From: Rhizobium sp. C1
GTDB lineage: Bacteria > Pseudomonadota > Alphaproteobacteria > Rhizobiales > Rhizobiaceae
Direction of reading: 5' to 3'
Length of the DNA: 64,000 nucleotides
NCBI RefSeq assembly: GCF_021026335.1
Contig: NZ_JAJNCY010000001.1
Span: forward strand, 1,054,001 to 1,118,000
The notes beneath the pieces are model-generated. The model made no database searches and had not been told where the DNA came from. It worked only from the letters and a program-made list of their open reading frames with translations. Below are positions 22,590-32,033 of the stretch, piece after piece (the stretch's first letter is position 1; every line of letters starts with the position of its first letter). Position numbers and translations under genes: made by a program.

Positions 22590-25196
22590 TCAGGCGACCT
22601 GGCTGTCGCCATTCCCGGCCGGCGGCAACGGATTGTTGCTCATAAGGATCACCTCATCGCGACCCGTGGCTTCGAAGGACGCGAGAATGCGGGCGATCTT
22701 CTCCTCGCTGGCGCCCGGCATGGACAGCACGATTTCCGCGTTGTCGTTGCGGGTCAGGCGTTCGGCGCTGCGGCCGTCGATCGGACCACATTCGATCAGT
22801 ACCTTTTCGTAGGCTTCGCTCAAAGCACCGACAATCATGGTCAGACGGTCCGCGCCGCGCATCGCCCGCGCCGGATCGGCCGTGCCATGCGGAATGAAAT
22901 GCGCCTCCGAATATTTGTCGCCATGGATGCAGCTGGCAATCGATGACTTGCCTGCGAGGATATCCGTAATCCCCTGGAGATTGGCGCTGTCGCCCATGAG
23001 GCGCGAGGGAAGCGCGGAACCCGTCATGTCGATGATGATGGCGCGGAAGCCGAGGCCGGATATCCGGCGCACCAGCTCAACGGAGGCTGTCGAGCCATCG
23101 TCACCGGTCGGAGATATGCAGGCGACGATGCGCTTGTCGGAGGTCGCGAGGTAGCGTGCAACCGAGGCGACGGAAAAATCGTTGCCGTCGGCCTCTTCAT
23201 CGAGCGAGGGAATTGCCGCACCATCATATCCGTCAATGGCGGCTTCTGCAGCGGCCTCGACCGGTTCGGCCGGCTCGACGGGCGATGCAGGATGTTCAGT
23301 TGAGGGCTGGCCCTGCTGGCCATCTTCTGCAGCGCCTGTGCGGGCCTGCTCCAGACGGGCCATGATGCGGCTTGCAAAGGCAGGCATCTCCTCGACCGGC
23401 TTTTCCGAGAGAGCCTCGGCGGGGGCTTCCGAATGCTGTGGCTTGACAGCTTCCTGTGCGGACGGTTCGCCCGCGGCGGTTTCGCTGTGCGCCGTTTCGG
23501 CGTTTGCCAGCGGCTCTGCCTCAACCTCGTTCGTCCCGGTGTGGTGCTCATCATGCAGCGTTGCAGTTGCGGAGGTTTCGGCGGTGGCCGCTTCATCCCG
23601 GAGCGCTTCTGCGGACGCTGCGGCAACGGCCGCTGTTGCGACGACGGACGTCGCCGGCAGGGCCGGTGTGGCGTTTTCGACCTGCCTTGCCTTAACCCGC
23701 CGCGAGCGGAAGGACCGCAGCAGACGCGCCGGGCGCGCCTCAGGCTGCCGATGATCGGCAAACGAGGCTTCAGCCTCCGGCGCATAGGCGGGATCGATCG
23801 TCTTCCAGGCGCGGCCGCTGAAAAGCTCGGCGAGCATGATGAAAGCGGCACTCAGCAGGAATGCGGCAAAGGCGGCGACGGAGACGATCGGCACAACCTT
23901 CGGGAAGTAGATTTCCGTCGGAACGATGGCGCTCGAAATGATGCGTGCATCGGCGGGTGCGGCATTCTTGCCGGCGCGCGAAGATGCCTCGCGGTAGCGC
24001 GCGAGATAGGTCTGCAGAAGGTCACGCTGCGCTGCGGCTTCGCGCTCGAGCGCATTCAGGCCGACCTGCTGTTCGTCGGCCTTCGAGGAGGCGGACTTGG
24101 CCTTGTTCAGCTGCGCCATAAGCTGGCTCTGCCGAAGCTTGGCGACTTCCGCCTCGTTTTCCAGGCTCTTGAGAATCTTGCGGGTCTCGACATTGATCTG
24201 TTCGCGAACACCGGCGAGCTGGGCGCGCAGTCCCTTGAGGCGCGGATGGCCATCAAGCAGCGTCATGGACAGATCGGCGATCTGATTCTGGATCTGCGCT
24301 TCCTGCGTTTTCAACTGCTGAATGGTCGGCGAAGCGATCACATCGGAAATTGTATCGACCGGACCGCCGGACTTCAGCGCCTGCCGAACGGCTTCGGCCC
24401 GCGCGTTGGCGTTGCCGAACTCGGCCTGAACGCGAGCAAGCTCCGTCGAGACATTGTTCAGCTGCTGCGCGGCAAAGGTCTGATCCTGGCCGGTGCGCAG
24501 AAGGTCCGTCGAGGCGCGATAATCAGCGACCTTCTTTTCAGCCTCGCTCACCTTCTCGCGCAGCGACGCAATTTCAGGCTCAAGCCAGCGCGCGGCCTCC
24601 GAATCGGTGTCCAGCTTCGCACCGCTCTGCATGGCGAGATAGACCGCCGCGATCTTGTTGGGGATCGCTGCTGCGAGCTTGGGATCTTCGGAGGTGAAAT
24701 TGACGCCGATGACGCGGGATTTGTCGACCTGATAGACCTGCAGCTTCTCGCGGAAGGTCTTCAACACCCGCTCCTCGGGCGAAACGTCGAGAGGATTCTT
24801 GACAATACCGAAGGAAATCAGGAGGCGCTTGAAGAACGACGTATTGACGGCGGGATCGAATTCCTGTCGCTCCGACAGCTTGAGGTCCTTCGCGACCTGC
24901 TTGATCAGGTCGGTCGATTGCAGCACCTGAACCTGACTGGCGATGCCGAGATCATCGAGGATAGGGTCCGCATTGGTGTTGGCTGGCTGGGTGCGTTCGG
25001 AAAAGTCAGGCGTCCGCAGCTCGATCAGAACCTGCGCCTCACCCTTGTATTCGGGCGCAACCATGCGTGTGCCAATGAATGCCACAACCGCAACGCCGGC
25101 CGTGACGGCAGCCAATCTCAGCCGCCGTTCCCACAGGGCCCGGAACAATCGACCGAGATCAATATCCACGTCCTGACCTGGCTTCGCGCCCGACAT
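22590..25196 (-). CDS. ExoP/GumC-type polysaccharide co-polymerase with a degenerate tyrosine-kinase domain
   Basis: An 868-residue inner-membrane protein. Order: Wzz domain (about 10-110) with first membrane helix near residue 30; long periplasmic coiled coil (about 190-400); second helix (PIVSVAAFAAFLLSAAFIML, about 435-460); an Ala/Glu-rich linker (about 500-660); then a BY-kinase-like domain (about 675-865). In that domain the Walker A reads SPTGDDGSTA without the essential Lys, Walker A' reads IIIDMTGS and Walker B reads VLIECGP; there is no C-terminal tyrosine cluster. So it can set chain length but probably cannot autophosphorylate. ATG at 25196 has GGAG 6 bases upstream. It is divergent from the export gene. 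Confidence 0.88.
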   Translation of the reverse strand: MSGAKPGQDVDIDLGRLFRALWERRLRLAAVTAGVAVVAFIGTRMVAPEYKGEAQVLIELRTPDFSERTQPANTNADPILDDLGIASQVQVLQSTDLIKQVAKDLKLSERQEFDPAVNTSFFKRLLISFGIVKNPLDVSPEERVLKTFREKLQVYQVDKSRVIGVNFTSEDPKLAAAIPNKIAAVYLAMQSGAKLDTDSEAARWLEPEIASLREKVSEAEKKVADYRASTDLLRTGQDQTFAAQQLNNVSTELARVQAEFGNANARAEAVRQALKSGGPVDTISDVIASPTIQQLKTQEAQIQNQIADLSMTLLDGHPRLKGLRAQLAGVREQINVETRKILKSLENEAEVAKLRQSQLMAQLNKAKSASSKADEQQVGLNALEREAAAQRDLLQTYLARYREASSRAGKNAAPADARIISSAIVPTEIYFPKVVPIVSVAAFAAFLLSAAFIMLAELFSGRAWKTIDPAYAPEAEASFADHRQPEARPARLLRSFRSRRVKARQVENATPALPATSVVATAAVAAASAEALRDEAATAETSATATLHDEHHTGTNEVEAEPLANAETAHSETAAGEPSAQEAVKPQHSEAPAEALSEKPVEEMPAFASRIMARLEQARTGAAEDGQQGQPSTEHPASPVEPAEPVEAAAEAAIDGYDGAAIPSLDEEADGNDFSVASVARYLATSDKRIVACISPTGDDGSTASVELVRRISGLGFRAIIIDMTGSALPSRLMGDSANLQGITDILAGKSSIASCIHGDKYSEAHFIPHGTADPARAMRGADRLTMIVGALSEAYEKVLIECGPIDGRSAERLTRNDNAEIVLSMPGASEEKIARILASFEATGRDEVILMSNNPLPPAGNGDSQVA

Positions 25197-25365
25197 ATCA
25201 CACTCCATAGATGTATCAATTGCGCCGAAGCGTAAACGGGTATGGTAACTCTTTCGTTAATCGGGGATTTTTCCGCAATCAGCAGCCCATCCCGTACCTG
25301 CACTTAGGATTGAGAAAAAACGCGAAGGCAATGCCTCCGGTTTACCCGGTATTAACCCTAATCGA

Positions 25366-25396
25366 CCGATAAGATTTGCAACCTCAATCTTATCGG
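25366..25396. promoter_or_regulatory. 31-bp inverted repeat in front of the polysaccharide export gene
   Basis: CCGATAAGATT and AATCTTATCGG are perfect 11-base arms separated by 9 bases. The right arm ends inside the probable ribosome site (CGGAG, 25394-25398) of the gene at 25410. It could be a dimer operator for both this gene and the divergent ExoP-like gene, or an RNA hairpin that limits translation. Confidence 0.65.
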
Positions 25397-25409
25397 AGCT
25401 ATCCCCGGG

Positions 25410-25985
25410 ATGCCTCTCGACCTCAATAGACGCAAATTCATCTTCACATCCCTGGCTCTGGCGGTTCCGCTGGCTGCATGCAGCACGACACCGCCCGCCT
25501 CCGGCATTTTCATTCAATCCCTTTCAGCTCCCTACAGGCTCGATTCGGGTGATCGCCTTCGCATCACCGTTTTCGATCAGCCCAGCCTCACCAACACCTA
25601 CAATGTCGATCAGTCCGGCTATCTCGCCTTCCCGCTGATCGGCTCTGTGATGGCGCGCGGCAAGACGCTCAAGGAGCTTGAGGTCGCCATAGCGAGCCAG
25701 CTGCGCAAAGGCTATCTCCGCGACCCGGATGTCACCGTCGAAGTCGATCGCTATCGCCCGATCTATCTGATGGGTGAAGTCGGGCAGCCGGGACAATATT
25801 CCTACGCACCCGGCATGACCGTACAGAGCGCTATTGCTGCGGCCGGTGGTTTCACGCCGCGCGCGCTGCAGACGGGTGCGGATATCAGCCGCAAGATCAA
25901 CGGCCAGGTCGTAACGGGTCGCGTGGCAATCACCGATGCGATCCTTGCCGGCGACACGATCTATGTCCGTGAACGTCTGTTCTGA
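25410..25985 (+). CDS. Wza/ExoF-type polysaccharide export lipoprotein
   Basis: A 191-residue protein. A signal peptide with lipobox ends at about residue 24 (LALAVPLAACS). The Poly_export domain follows (YRLDSGDRLRITVFDQPSLTNTYNVDQSGYLAFPLIG) and then one SLBB domain (IYLMGEVGQPGQYSYAPGMTVQSAIAAAGGFT). It would form or join the outer-membrane/periplasmic exit channel for the polysaccharide, working with the ExoP-like protein. Shorter than E. coli Wza because it lacks the C-terminal membrane helix. It starts the five-gene rightward operon. Confidence 0.9.
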   Translation: MPLDLNRRKFIFTSLALAVPLAACSTTPPASGIFIQSLSAPYRLDSGDRLRITVFDQPSLTNTYNVDQSGYLAFPLIGSVMARGKTLKELEVAIASQLRKGYLRDPDVTVEVDRYRPIYLMGEVGQPGQYSYAPGMTVQSAIAAAGGFTPRALQTGADISRKINGQVVTGRVAITDAILAGDTIYVRERLF

Positions 25986-26006
25986 TGCATGGTCAGGACC
26001 GACAAG

Positions 26007-27140
26007 ATGCGCATCATTCATTGTTTCCGCTCGCCTGTCGGCGGGATATTCCGGCATGTGCGTGATCTTGCGGTCGAGCACAGCAGGGCGGGACATGAGG
26101 TTGGCATCGTTTGCGACAGCATAACGGGTGGCGCCTACGAGGATGCGCTTTTCGACCAGATTCGCCCCTATCTCGCTCTCGGTCTGACACGCATTCCCAT
26201 CAATCGCGCCATCAGTCCATCCGACTTTGGCGCTTTCATGAAGAGCTATCAACAAATCAGGAGTTTGCAGCCGGATGTCTTGCACGGGCACGGCGCCAAA
26301 GGTGGCGCGATTGCCCGGGTCATCGGCTCATTGTTGCGGGTCAACAGGTATTGCGTAGCCCGCATTTATTCCCCCCATGGCGGCAGTCTGCATTTCCGGC
26401 CGGGCGTTCCGGGCTCCACGGTCTTCATGCTGGAGCGCATTCTGGAGCGCATGGGTGACGCCACCGTCTTTGTCTGCGAATTCGAACGCAACGCCTATCT
26501 GGAAAAGATCGGCCGCCCGGCAAGAAGAACAGTCGTCAACTACAATGGCATCGATAGTGCCGAGTTCATTTCGCCGGGTCTGGTGGAGGAGCCCCGCGAC
26601 TTCGAATATATCGGCATGATGCGCGATCTGAAGGGCGGCGATCTTTTTATCCGCGCCTTCGCGGAGGCCGAACGCATCGTCGGCCACCCGATGTCGGCGC
26701 TGATGATCGGGGATGGACCCGATCAGCACAAGTATGCCGACCTGATGGTGCAGCTGGGCCTGGGAAAGCGCATTACCATGCTTCCGGCGATGAAGCAGCG
26801 CGAGGCTTTCCGTATGGCGCGGACGCTGGTCGTGCCCTCTCGAGCGGAGGCCATGCCCTATGTCGTTCTGGAAGCCGTGGCCGCTGGAAAGCCCATCATC
26901 GCGACGCGTGTTGGCGGCATTCCCGAGGCCTTGGGCGCCAGAAATCCGGCACTCACGCCGCCTGACGACTGGGAGAGCCTAGCCCAGGTAATGGCGCGCG
27001 CCGCAACGGAGCCCGACTGGTTCAAAACGACACAGCCCGACATGGATACGTTCGAAAGCACATTTTCCAGCCGCGCCATGGGCCAGCGCATGATCGAACT
27101 TTACCATTCCATTCAAGACGAAGTTTGCGGCCGTCATTAA
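26007..27140 (+). CDS. Glycosyltransferase, GT4 family
   Basis: A 377-residue GT-B fold enzyme. The N-terminal donor-independent half opens with MRIIHCFRSPVGGIFRHVRDLA; HGHGAKGGAIAR (about residue 97) is the usual acceptor-side motif; the C-terminal half has MMRDLKGGDLFIRAFAEA, VPSRAEAMPYVVLEAVAAGKPIIATRVGGIPE, the EX7E retaining motif. It probably adds a hexose to the lipid-linked repeat unit in the cytosol. ATG 26007 is chosen (AGGA upstream); ATG 25989 in frame is possible. It follows the export gene closely. Confidence 0.9.
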   Translation: MRIIHCFRSPVGGIFRHVRDLAVEHSRAGHEVGIVCDSITGGAYEDALFDQIRPYLALGLTRIPINRAISPSDFGAFMKSYQQIRSLQPDVLHGHGAKGGAIARVIGSLLRVNRYCVARIYSPHGGSLHFRPGVPGSTVFMLERILERMGDATVFVCEFERNAYLEKIGRPARRTVVNYNGIDSAEFISPGLVEEPRDFEYIGMMRDLKGGDLFIRAFAEAERIVGHPMSALMIGDGPDQHKYADLMVQLGLGKRITMLPAMKQREAFRMARTLVVPSRAEAMPYVVLEAVAAGKPIIATRVGGIPEALGARNPALTPPDDWESLAQVMARAATEPDWFKTTQPDMDTFESTFSSRAMGQRMIELYHSIQDEVCGRH

Positions 27141-27248
27141 CGGCCCGTTGACCATACATGTTAAAATCCGCCGGTTGCATTAGCGCGTAAACAATAATTT
27201 CAATGGTGGTGTTATGATTTTTGAAAATCCCGGTGATGGGTGGCAGTC

Positions 27249-28805
27249 ATGAACCAGATCGAGCGTTCCGATCACTTCGACATCGACAAGATCCGCAAAC
27301 AGATTTCGGACGTGAACCACGTGGCCGAGACGCCATCGGCCGCCCTGTCGAAGCCGCTGAACCCCTATGCAGCCCAGATCGCCAAGCAGTTCGCGCTCGA
27401 TAGCAACAAGCCCAGCATCGTTGCCGGCCTGATCCGGATCGGCGAAGCCCTGCTGGTCGCCGCCACGTGTCTGGGCATTTATGCCGCCACGCCTGAGGCG
27501 CATGCGCTCCGCATCCCCGGCATCATCATACTTCCCCTGCTCGCGGGCTTTCTGGCGACGCTCATCATCCAGGTCTGCGACGGCTATCTTTTCCCGATTT
27601 TGCGGTCGCCGCGCCGCGGGTTGCCGCGCGTGACCGGCGCCTTCGCAGGCGCAGTATTGCTCTTCTGTCTCATCGTTATCTTTCGGGGCGGCAGCGCGAT
27701 GGCACTTCTGGCGAGCGGCATGATCGGTGTGCTCTCGATGACAGCGATTGTCACGCTTGAGCGCATGCTTGTCGCCCACGCCATCCGCCGCTGGGCGCGC
27801 AACGGCTTCATGGAGCGGCGCGCCGTGATTATCGGCGGCGGCGCACCGGCGCGCGACCTGATCCGCGAGATGGAAAGCATCAGCGATAACGACATTCGGA
27901 TCTGCGGGATTTTCGACGATCGCGACGACCGCCGCTCGCCGGAGGTTGTCGCCGGCTACCCCAAGCTCGGCACTTTCGATGAGCTGGTGGAATTCGCCCG
28001 CGCTGCGCGCATCGACATCCTGATCATCGCCCTGCCCCTCTCCGCGGAAGCGCGCATCCTCGACCTGCTGCGCAAGCTCTGGGTCCTGCCTCTGGATATC
28101 CGCATCGCGGCGCATTCCAGCAAACTGCGTTTCCGCCCGCGCGCCTATTCACGGATCGGCAAGGTGTCCATGCTTGACGTCTTCGACAAGCCGATCGCCG
28201 ACTGGGACTCGGTGGCCAAGCGCGCCTTCGATATCTTTTTCTCGCTCCTTGCGATTGCACTCCTGTGGCCGATCATGCTGGGAGCCGCACTTGCCGTAAA
28301 ACTCACCTCCAAGGGACCGATCATTTTCCGGCAGCAGCGGCACGGCTTCAACAACGAGATCGTCGAGATCTACAAGTTCCGCTCGATGTATGCCGAGATG
28401 AGCGATCCGACGGCGCGCAAGGCCGTGACCAAGAACGATCCGCGCGTGACGCCGGTCGGCCGTTTCATCCGCAAGACATCCATTGACGAATTGCCGCAGT
28501 TGTTCAACGTGCTGCAAGGACGCCTGTCGCTTGTTGGTCCGCGCCCGCATGCAGTGACGGCGCAAACGAAGAACCGCGTCTATGCAGAGGTTGTGGACAG
28601 TTATTTCGCCCGCCATCGCGTCAAGCCCGGCGTCACCGGCTGGGCCCAGATCAATGGCTGGCGCGGCGAGATCGACACCGACGACAAGATACGTGGCCGT
28701 ATCGCGGCCGATCTTTACTATATCGAGAACTGGTCGCTCTGGCTCGATCTCAAGATCCTGTTCCTGACGCCCATTCGTCTCCTGAATATGGAAAACGCCT
28801 ATTGA
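27249..28805 (+). CDS. Polyprenyl-phosphate hexose-1-phosphate transferase (WcaJ/ExoY-type initiating enzyme)
   Basis: A 518-residue enzyme that starts repeat-unit synthesis by moving a sugar-1-phosphate from a nucleotide sugar to undecaprenyl phosphate. Four N-terminal membrane helices (about 60-180), a Rossmann-like CoA_binding_3 domain (RRAVIIGGGAPARDLIREME, about 195-300), then a membrane re-entrant helix and the catalytic bacterial sugar transferase domain (KRAFDIFFSLLAIALLWPIM; KFRSMYAEM; RKTSIDELPQLFNVLQGRLSLVGPRP; VKPGVTGWAQINGWRGE). ATG 27249 is preferred; a GTG 9 bases earlier is possible. It is the committing step of the locus. Confidence 0.93.
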   Translation: MNQIERSDHFDIDKIRKQISDVNHVAETPSAALSKPLNPYAAQIAKQFALDSNKPSIVAGLIRIGEALLVAATCLGIYAATPEAHALRIPGIIILPLLAGFLATLIIQVCDGYLFPILRSPRRGLPRVTGAFAGAVLLFCLIVIFRGGSAMALLASGMIGVLSMTAIVTLERMLVAHAIRRWARNGFMERRAVIIGGGAPARDLIREMESISDNDIRICGIFDDRDDRRSPEVVAGYPKLGTFDELVEFARAARIDILIIALPLSAEARILDLLRKLWVLPLDIRIAAHSSKLRFRPRAYSRIGKVSMLDVFDKPIADWDSVAKRAFDIFFSLLAIALLWPIMLGAALAVKLTSKGPIIFRQQRHGFNNEIVEIYKFRSMYAEMSDPTARKAVTKNDPRVTPVGRFIRKTSIDELPQLFNVLQGRLSLVGPRPHAVTAQTKNRVYAEVVDSYFARHRVKPGVTGWAQINGWRGEIDTDDKIRGRIAADLYYIENWSLWLDLKILFLTPIRLLNMENAY

Positions 28806-30067
28806 CCACGTTTGACGCCATGCAAGGCGGGACCTTTCGCCCGCAGATCGCGACGTTCCGGCTTATCGGTTCGTCCGCTCTGGCGCTTGGGGTTTTCCTG
28901 ACCGGTTTCGTCATCCATGAACCAGCGCCGACGGACGCCGTCATCGCGCTGCTGCTCGGCATCTGGTTCATTCTCGGACTGAAGGTAACGCGCGGAACCG
29001 GCCCGCTCGCCATTCTGCTCGTCGCCGTCGAGACCGGTTGCCTTCTGTCGCTGACGCAGATGGCGAACCTGGAAACAGGCTTGTCCTATTTCGGCGTGAG
29101 CGCATTCCTGGCTTTGACGGCCATCTTCTACGCGGCGATCTTTGAAGATCGGTACGACCGGATGGGGCTGGTGTTCAAAGCCTGGACCGCCGCTGCCGTT
29201 ATTACGTCGCTTCTGGGCATTCTCGGCTATTTCCACGCCTTCCCGGGCTCGGAAGTCTTCACGCGCTACGACCGCGCCATGGGTGCCTTCAAGGACCCGA
29301 ACGTTTTTGGACCCTACATCGTCGGCCCCGCCCTCTATCTGATCCACGGGATCCTCACGGGGAAGACCTATCACCTGCCAATCCGGGTTCTGGCGCTGCT
29401 GGTCATCACGCTTGGCGAACTGCTGTCTTTCTCGCGCGCGGCCTGGGGGCTTTACATCTTCGCCGCCATGGCGCTGGTCTTCATCATGCTGTTGAAGGAA
29501 CGTACGTCTGCCTTCCGGCTGAAAATCCTGATCATCGCGATTGCGGGGGCGGCACTACTGATTGCAGCCGTGATGATTGCGCTTCAGTTTCAGAAGGTCG
29601 CGGACCTCTTTTCGACGCGCTCGCAGCTCGTCCAGTCCTACGACGGCGGCCATCTCGGCCGCTTCGAACGGCACCGGCTCGGTTTCCTCATGTCCATGGA
29701 AAAACCGCTCGGGATCGGGCCCATGGTGTTCAGCACGATCTTTCCTGAAGACGAGCACAACATCTGGCTGAAGATGCTGACCAGCTACGGATGGCTCGGC
29801 TTTGTCAGCTACGTCACGCTGATGGCCTGGACGATTGCGGCAGGCTTCCGCATTCTTTTGCGCAACAGGCCCTGGCAGCCCTATCTGATGATCGCCTGGA
29901 TCATGCTTCTTGGACATGTCGGCATCGGCAACGTCATCGATACGGACCACTGGCGCCACTTCTACCTGATCCTCGGCATCATCTGGGCATGTCGCGCGCT
30001 GGAAATGAACTACCAAAGGCAGAAGGTCCCGGAGCAAGCGCCGGACGCAGTGGCAACGCATGCGTGA
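28802..30067 (+). CDS. Wzy-polymerase/O-antigen-ligase-like membrane protein
   Basis: A 421-residue membrane protein with about ten hydrophobic helices and one large periplasmic loop (about residues 250-330) holding RFERHRLGFLMSMEKPLGIG and EDEHNIWLKMLTSYGWLGF, the usual Wzy_C pattern. It likely polymerises the polysaccharide repeat unit at the periplasmic face. TTG start overlaps the previous stop (TTGA), implying coupling; ATG 28820 is an alternative. The next gene overlaps its end by 8 bases. Confidence 0.85.
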   Translation: MTTFDAMQGGTFRPQIATFRLIGSSALALGVFLTGFVIHEPAPTDAVIALLLGIWFILGLKVTRGTGPLAILLVAVETGCLLSLTQMANLETGLSYFGVSAFLALTAIFYAAIFEDRYDRMGLVFKAWTAAAVITSLLGILGYFHAFPGSEVFTRYDRAMGAFKDPNVFGPYIVGPALYLIHGILTGKTYHLPIRVLALLVITLGELLSFSRAAWGLYIFAAMALVFIMLLKERTSAFRLKILIIAIAGAALLIAAVMIALQFQKVADLFSTRSQLVQSYDGGHLGRFERHRLGFLMSMEKPLGIGPMVFSTIFPEDEHNIWLKMLTSYGWLGFVSYVTLMAWTIAAGFRILLRNRPWQPYLMIAWIMLLGHVGIGNVIDTDHWRHFYLILGIIWACRALEMNYQRQKVPEQAPDAVATHA

Positions 30068-31211
30068 CGACCATCGGCGCCTGCGCATCCTGCAGGTTCT
30101 GGAGCCCAGCGGTGGCGGGTCGGGCCGGCATTTCATCGACCTTTGCGCCGGGCTTGCGGCACGCGGCCACCGCGTCACGGCCGTCTATTCGCCCCTGCGA
30201 GCCGAGCCGCGCTTCGTTGCCGAGCTGCAGGCGCTGAGGCTGGAGGCCGTGCACAGCGTTGCGATGCGGCGCGCACCCCACCCCACCGACCTGTCAGCTC
30301 TTTTCGCGATCCGGCGCATCGTCCGCAAGGGCGGGCCTTTCGATATCATCCACGGGCATTCGAGCAAGGCCGGCTATCTCATTCGCCTGCCCATGCCCGG
30401 TCTGCCGCACATTCCCCGCATCTACACCCCACATGCCTTCCGCACCATGGATCCGACACTCGGTCTTGCGGGCAAGGCGGTCTTCGGAACGGTCGAGGCT
30501 TTACTGGGCCGCGCGATGTCGGACAAGATCATCTGCGTGTCGAAGGACGAGCACCGCCACGCGCTGCGCGCCCTGCACCTCCCCGAGAGCAGGCTCGCAA
30601 CGGTCGTGAACGGGGTCGCGACACCCCCGGGCGACCGACGCGACGCCCTGCGCCGCCAGCTTGGCTTTGCCGCCGACAATTTCGTCTTCGGCTTCATCGG
30701 CCGGCTCTCCTTGCAGAAGGCTCCCGAACGGCTTGTCTCCGCCTTTGCCGCCATCGCTGCGGGTTTTCCGTCCGCGCGGCTGTTGATGATCGGCTTCGGT
30801 GAACTGGAGGCGGCGACCCGCGGACAGATCAACGATCTCGGCATGAGCGGGAAGATCGTCCTGACCTCCGACATCACCGGACCGGAAGCCATACAGGCCA
30901 TGGACGCACTGGTGATGCCGAGCCGCTATGAGGCTATGGCCTACGCGATGCTGGAAGCGGCTGCCGCTGCAAAACCGATGGTTCTCACGGAGGTTGGCGG
31001 CGCATCGACCGTGGTCGAGGACGGAGCAAACGGCCGGCTGGTCAAAAATTCCGATGAAACAAGCCCATTGGCCGCCGCCATGAACGAGTTCGCGGATCCG
31101 GTTCGGGCACGGCGCTATGCCGAGTGCGCGGCCACACGCGCCGACCGCTACAGCCTGGACGTCATGATCGACCAGACCATGAACGTCTACCGTAACGTTA
31201 TCCTGCGTTAA
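30060..31211 (+). CDS. Glycosyltransferase, GT4 family
   Basis: A 383-residue GT-B enzyme, last gene of the polysaccharide operon. Typical motifs are LQVLEPSGGGSGRHFIDLCAGLAARGH, DIIHGHSSKAGYL, GFIGRLSLQKAPERLVSAFA and the EX7E region RYEAMAYAMLEAAAAAKPMVLTEVGG. Related to the first GT4 (26007) but clearly distinct, so two different linkages are expected. A tRNA gene on the opposite strand follows 40 bases later. Confidence 0.9.
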   Translation: MRDDHRRLRILQVLEPSGGGSGRHFIDLCAGLAARGHRVTAVYSPLRAEPRFVAELQALRLEAVHSVAMRRAPHPTDLSALFAIRRIVRKGGPFDIIHGHSSKAGYLIRLPMPGLPHIPRIYTPHAFRTMDPTLGLAGKAVFGTVEALLGRAMSDKIICVSKDEHRHALRALHLPESRLATVVNGVATPPGDRRDALRRQLGFAADNFVFGFIGRLSLQKAPERLVSAFAAIAAGFPSARLLMIGFGELEAATRGQINDLGMSGKIVLTSDITGPEAIQAMDALVMPSRYEAMAYAMLEAAAAAKPMVLTEVGGASTVVEDGANGRLVKNSDETSPLAAAMNEFADPVRARRYAECAATRADRYSLDVMIDQTMNVYRNVILR

Positions 31212-31250
31212 AGAGCACTCGATAAATCTTTGGAAATTCAGGGGAATAAA

Positions 31251-31327
<77 letters not shown>

Positions 31328-31435
31328 ACCTGCCTTCATTGAAAGCACGCACTCCATAGCCGCGTCGCATGGCAAGCGCAAGAGGCAGGCGGAATAAATC
31401 GGCAGGAAGAGAGCGCCGGTCCCGGCTAAATGATG

Positions 31436-31966
31436 TCAGCGAACCTGATCCAGCAGCCGCTTGCATTCCAGAAGATCGTAAAGCGCTTCCTGCAGCAAGG
31501 CGCGATCTTCCTTGCCGACGCCGGCGGCATCCATTTCGGGCTCCTGATTCGTGGCTCCAAAGCCGAAGAAGCGGCGCGTCGACGGCGGCTTGGCCTTGCC
31601 GACGATCTGGTCCTCTTCCAGAGACGGCGGCTGGACCTTCGCGGCAGCCTGTTCCGCGGCCGCGGCCTGCGACAGGGCCTCGACGGCGTCCATGTCGCCG
31701 GCGCCGATGGCGATGACGAATTTGTTGCCGTTCGATTTCAGGAGCTTCTGAACGCCCTTGATCGTGTAGCCATGGTCATAAAGAAGATGCCGGATGCCCT
31801 TGAGAAGATCGACATCTTCCGGGCGATAGTAGCGGCGACCGCCGCCACGTTTCATCGGCTTGATCTGCGGGAAACGCGTTTCCCAGAACCTCAGCACATG
31901 CTGCGGAAGATCGAGATCGTCTGCGACCTCGCTGATCGTCCGGAATGCGTCTGGGCTCTTTTCCAT
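31436..31966 (-). CDS. MerR-family transcriptional regulator
   Basis: A 176-residue protein with an N-terminal MerR winged helix ([51 protein letters not shown]) and a variable C-terminal half rich in Ala/Gln with a helical end ([21 protein letters not shown]). It lacks an obvious metal-binding cysteine set. In alphaproteobacteria this MerR protein regularly sits next to ihfA in the fabH-ihfA-merR order, as here. Its targets are not known to me. Confidence 0.88.
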   Translation of the reverse strand: MEKSPDAFRTISEVADDLDLPQHVLRFWETRFPQIKPMKRGGGRRYYRPEDVDLLKGIRHLLYDHGYTIKGVQKLLKSNGNKFVIAIGAGDMDAVEALSQAAAAEQAAAKVQPPSLEEDQIVGKAKPPSTRRFFGFGATNQEPEMDAAGVGKEDRALLQEALYDLLECKRLLDQVR

Positions 31967-32033
31967 CTTAAGTCTTCCTGCAAGCCTCGATCACGGCCAC
32001 ACCGTCCGCCCTGTCCTGCCTGCGTCGGCGTGA

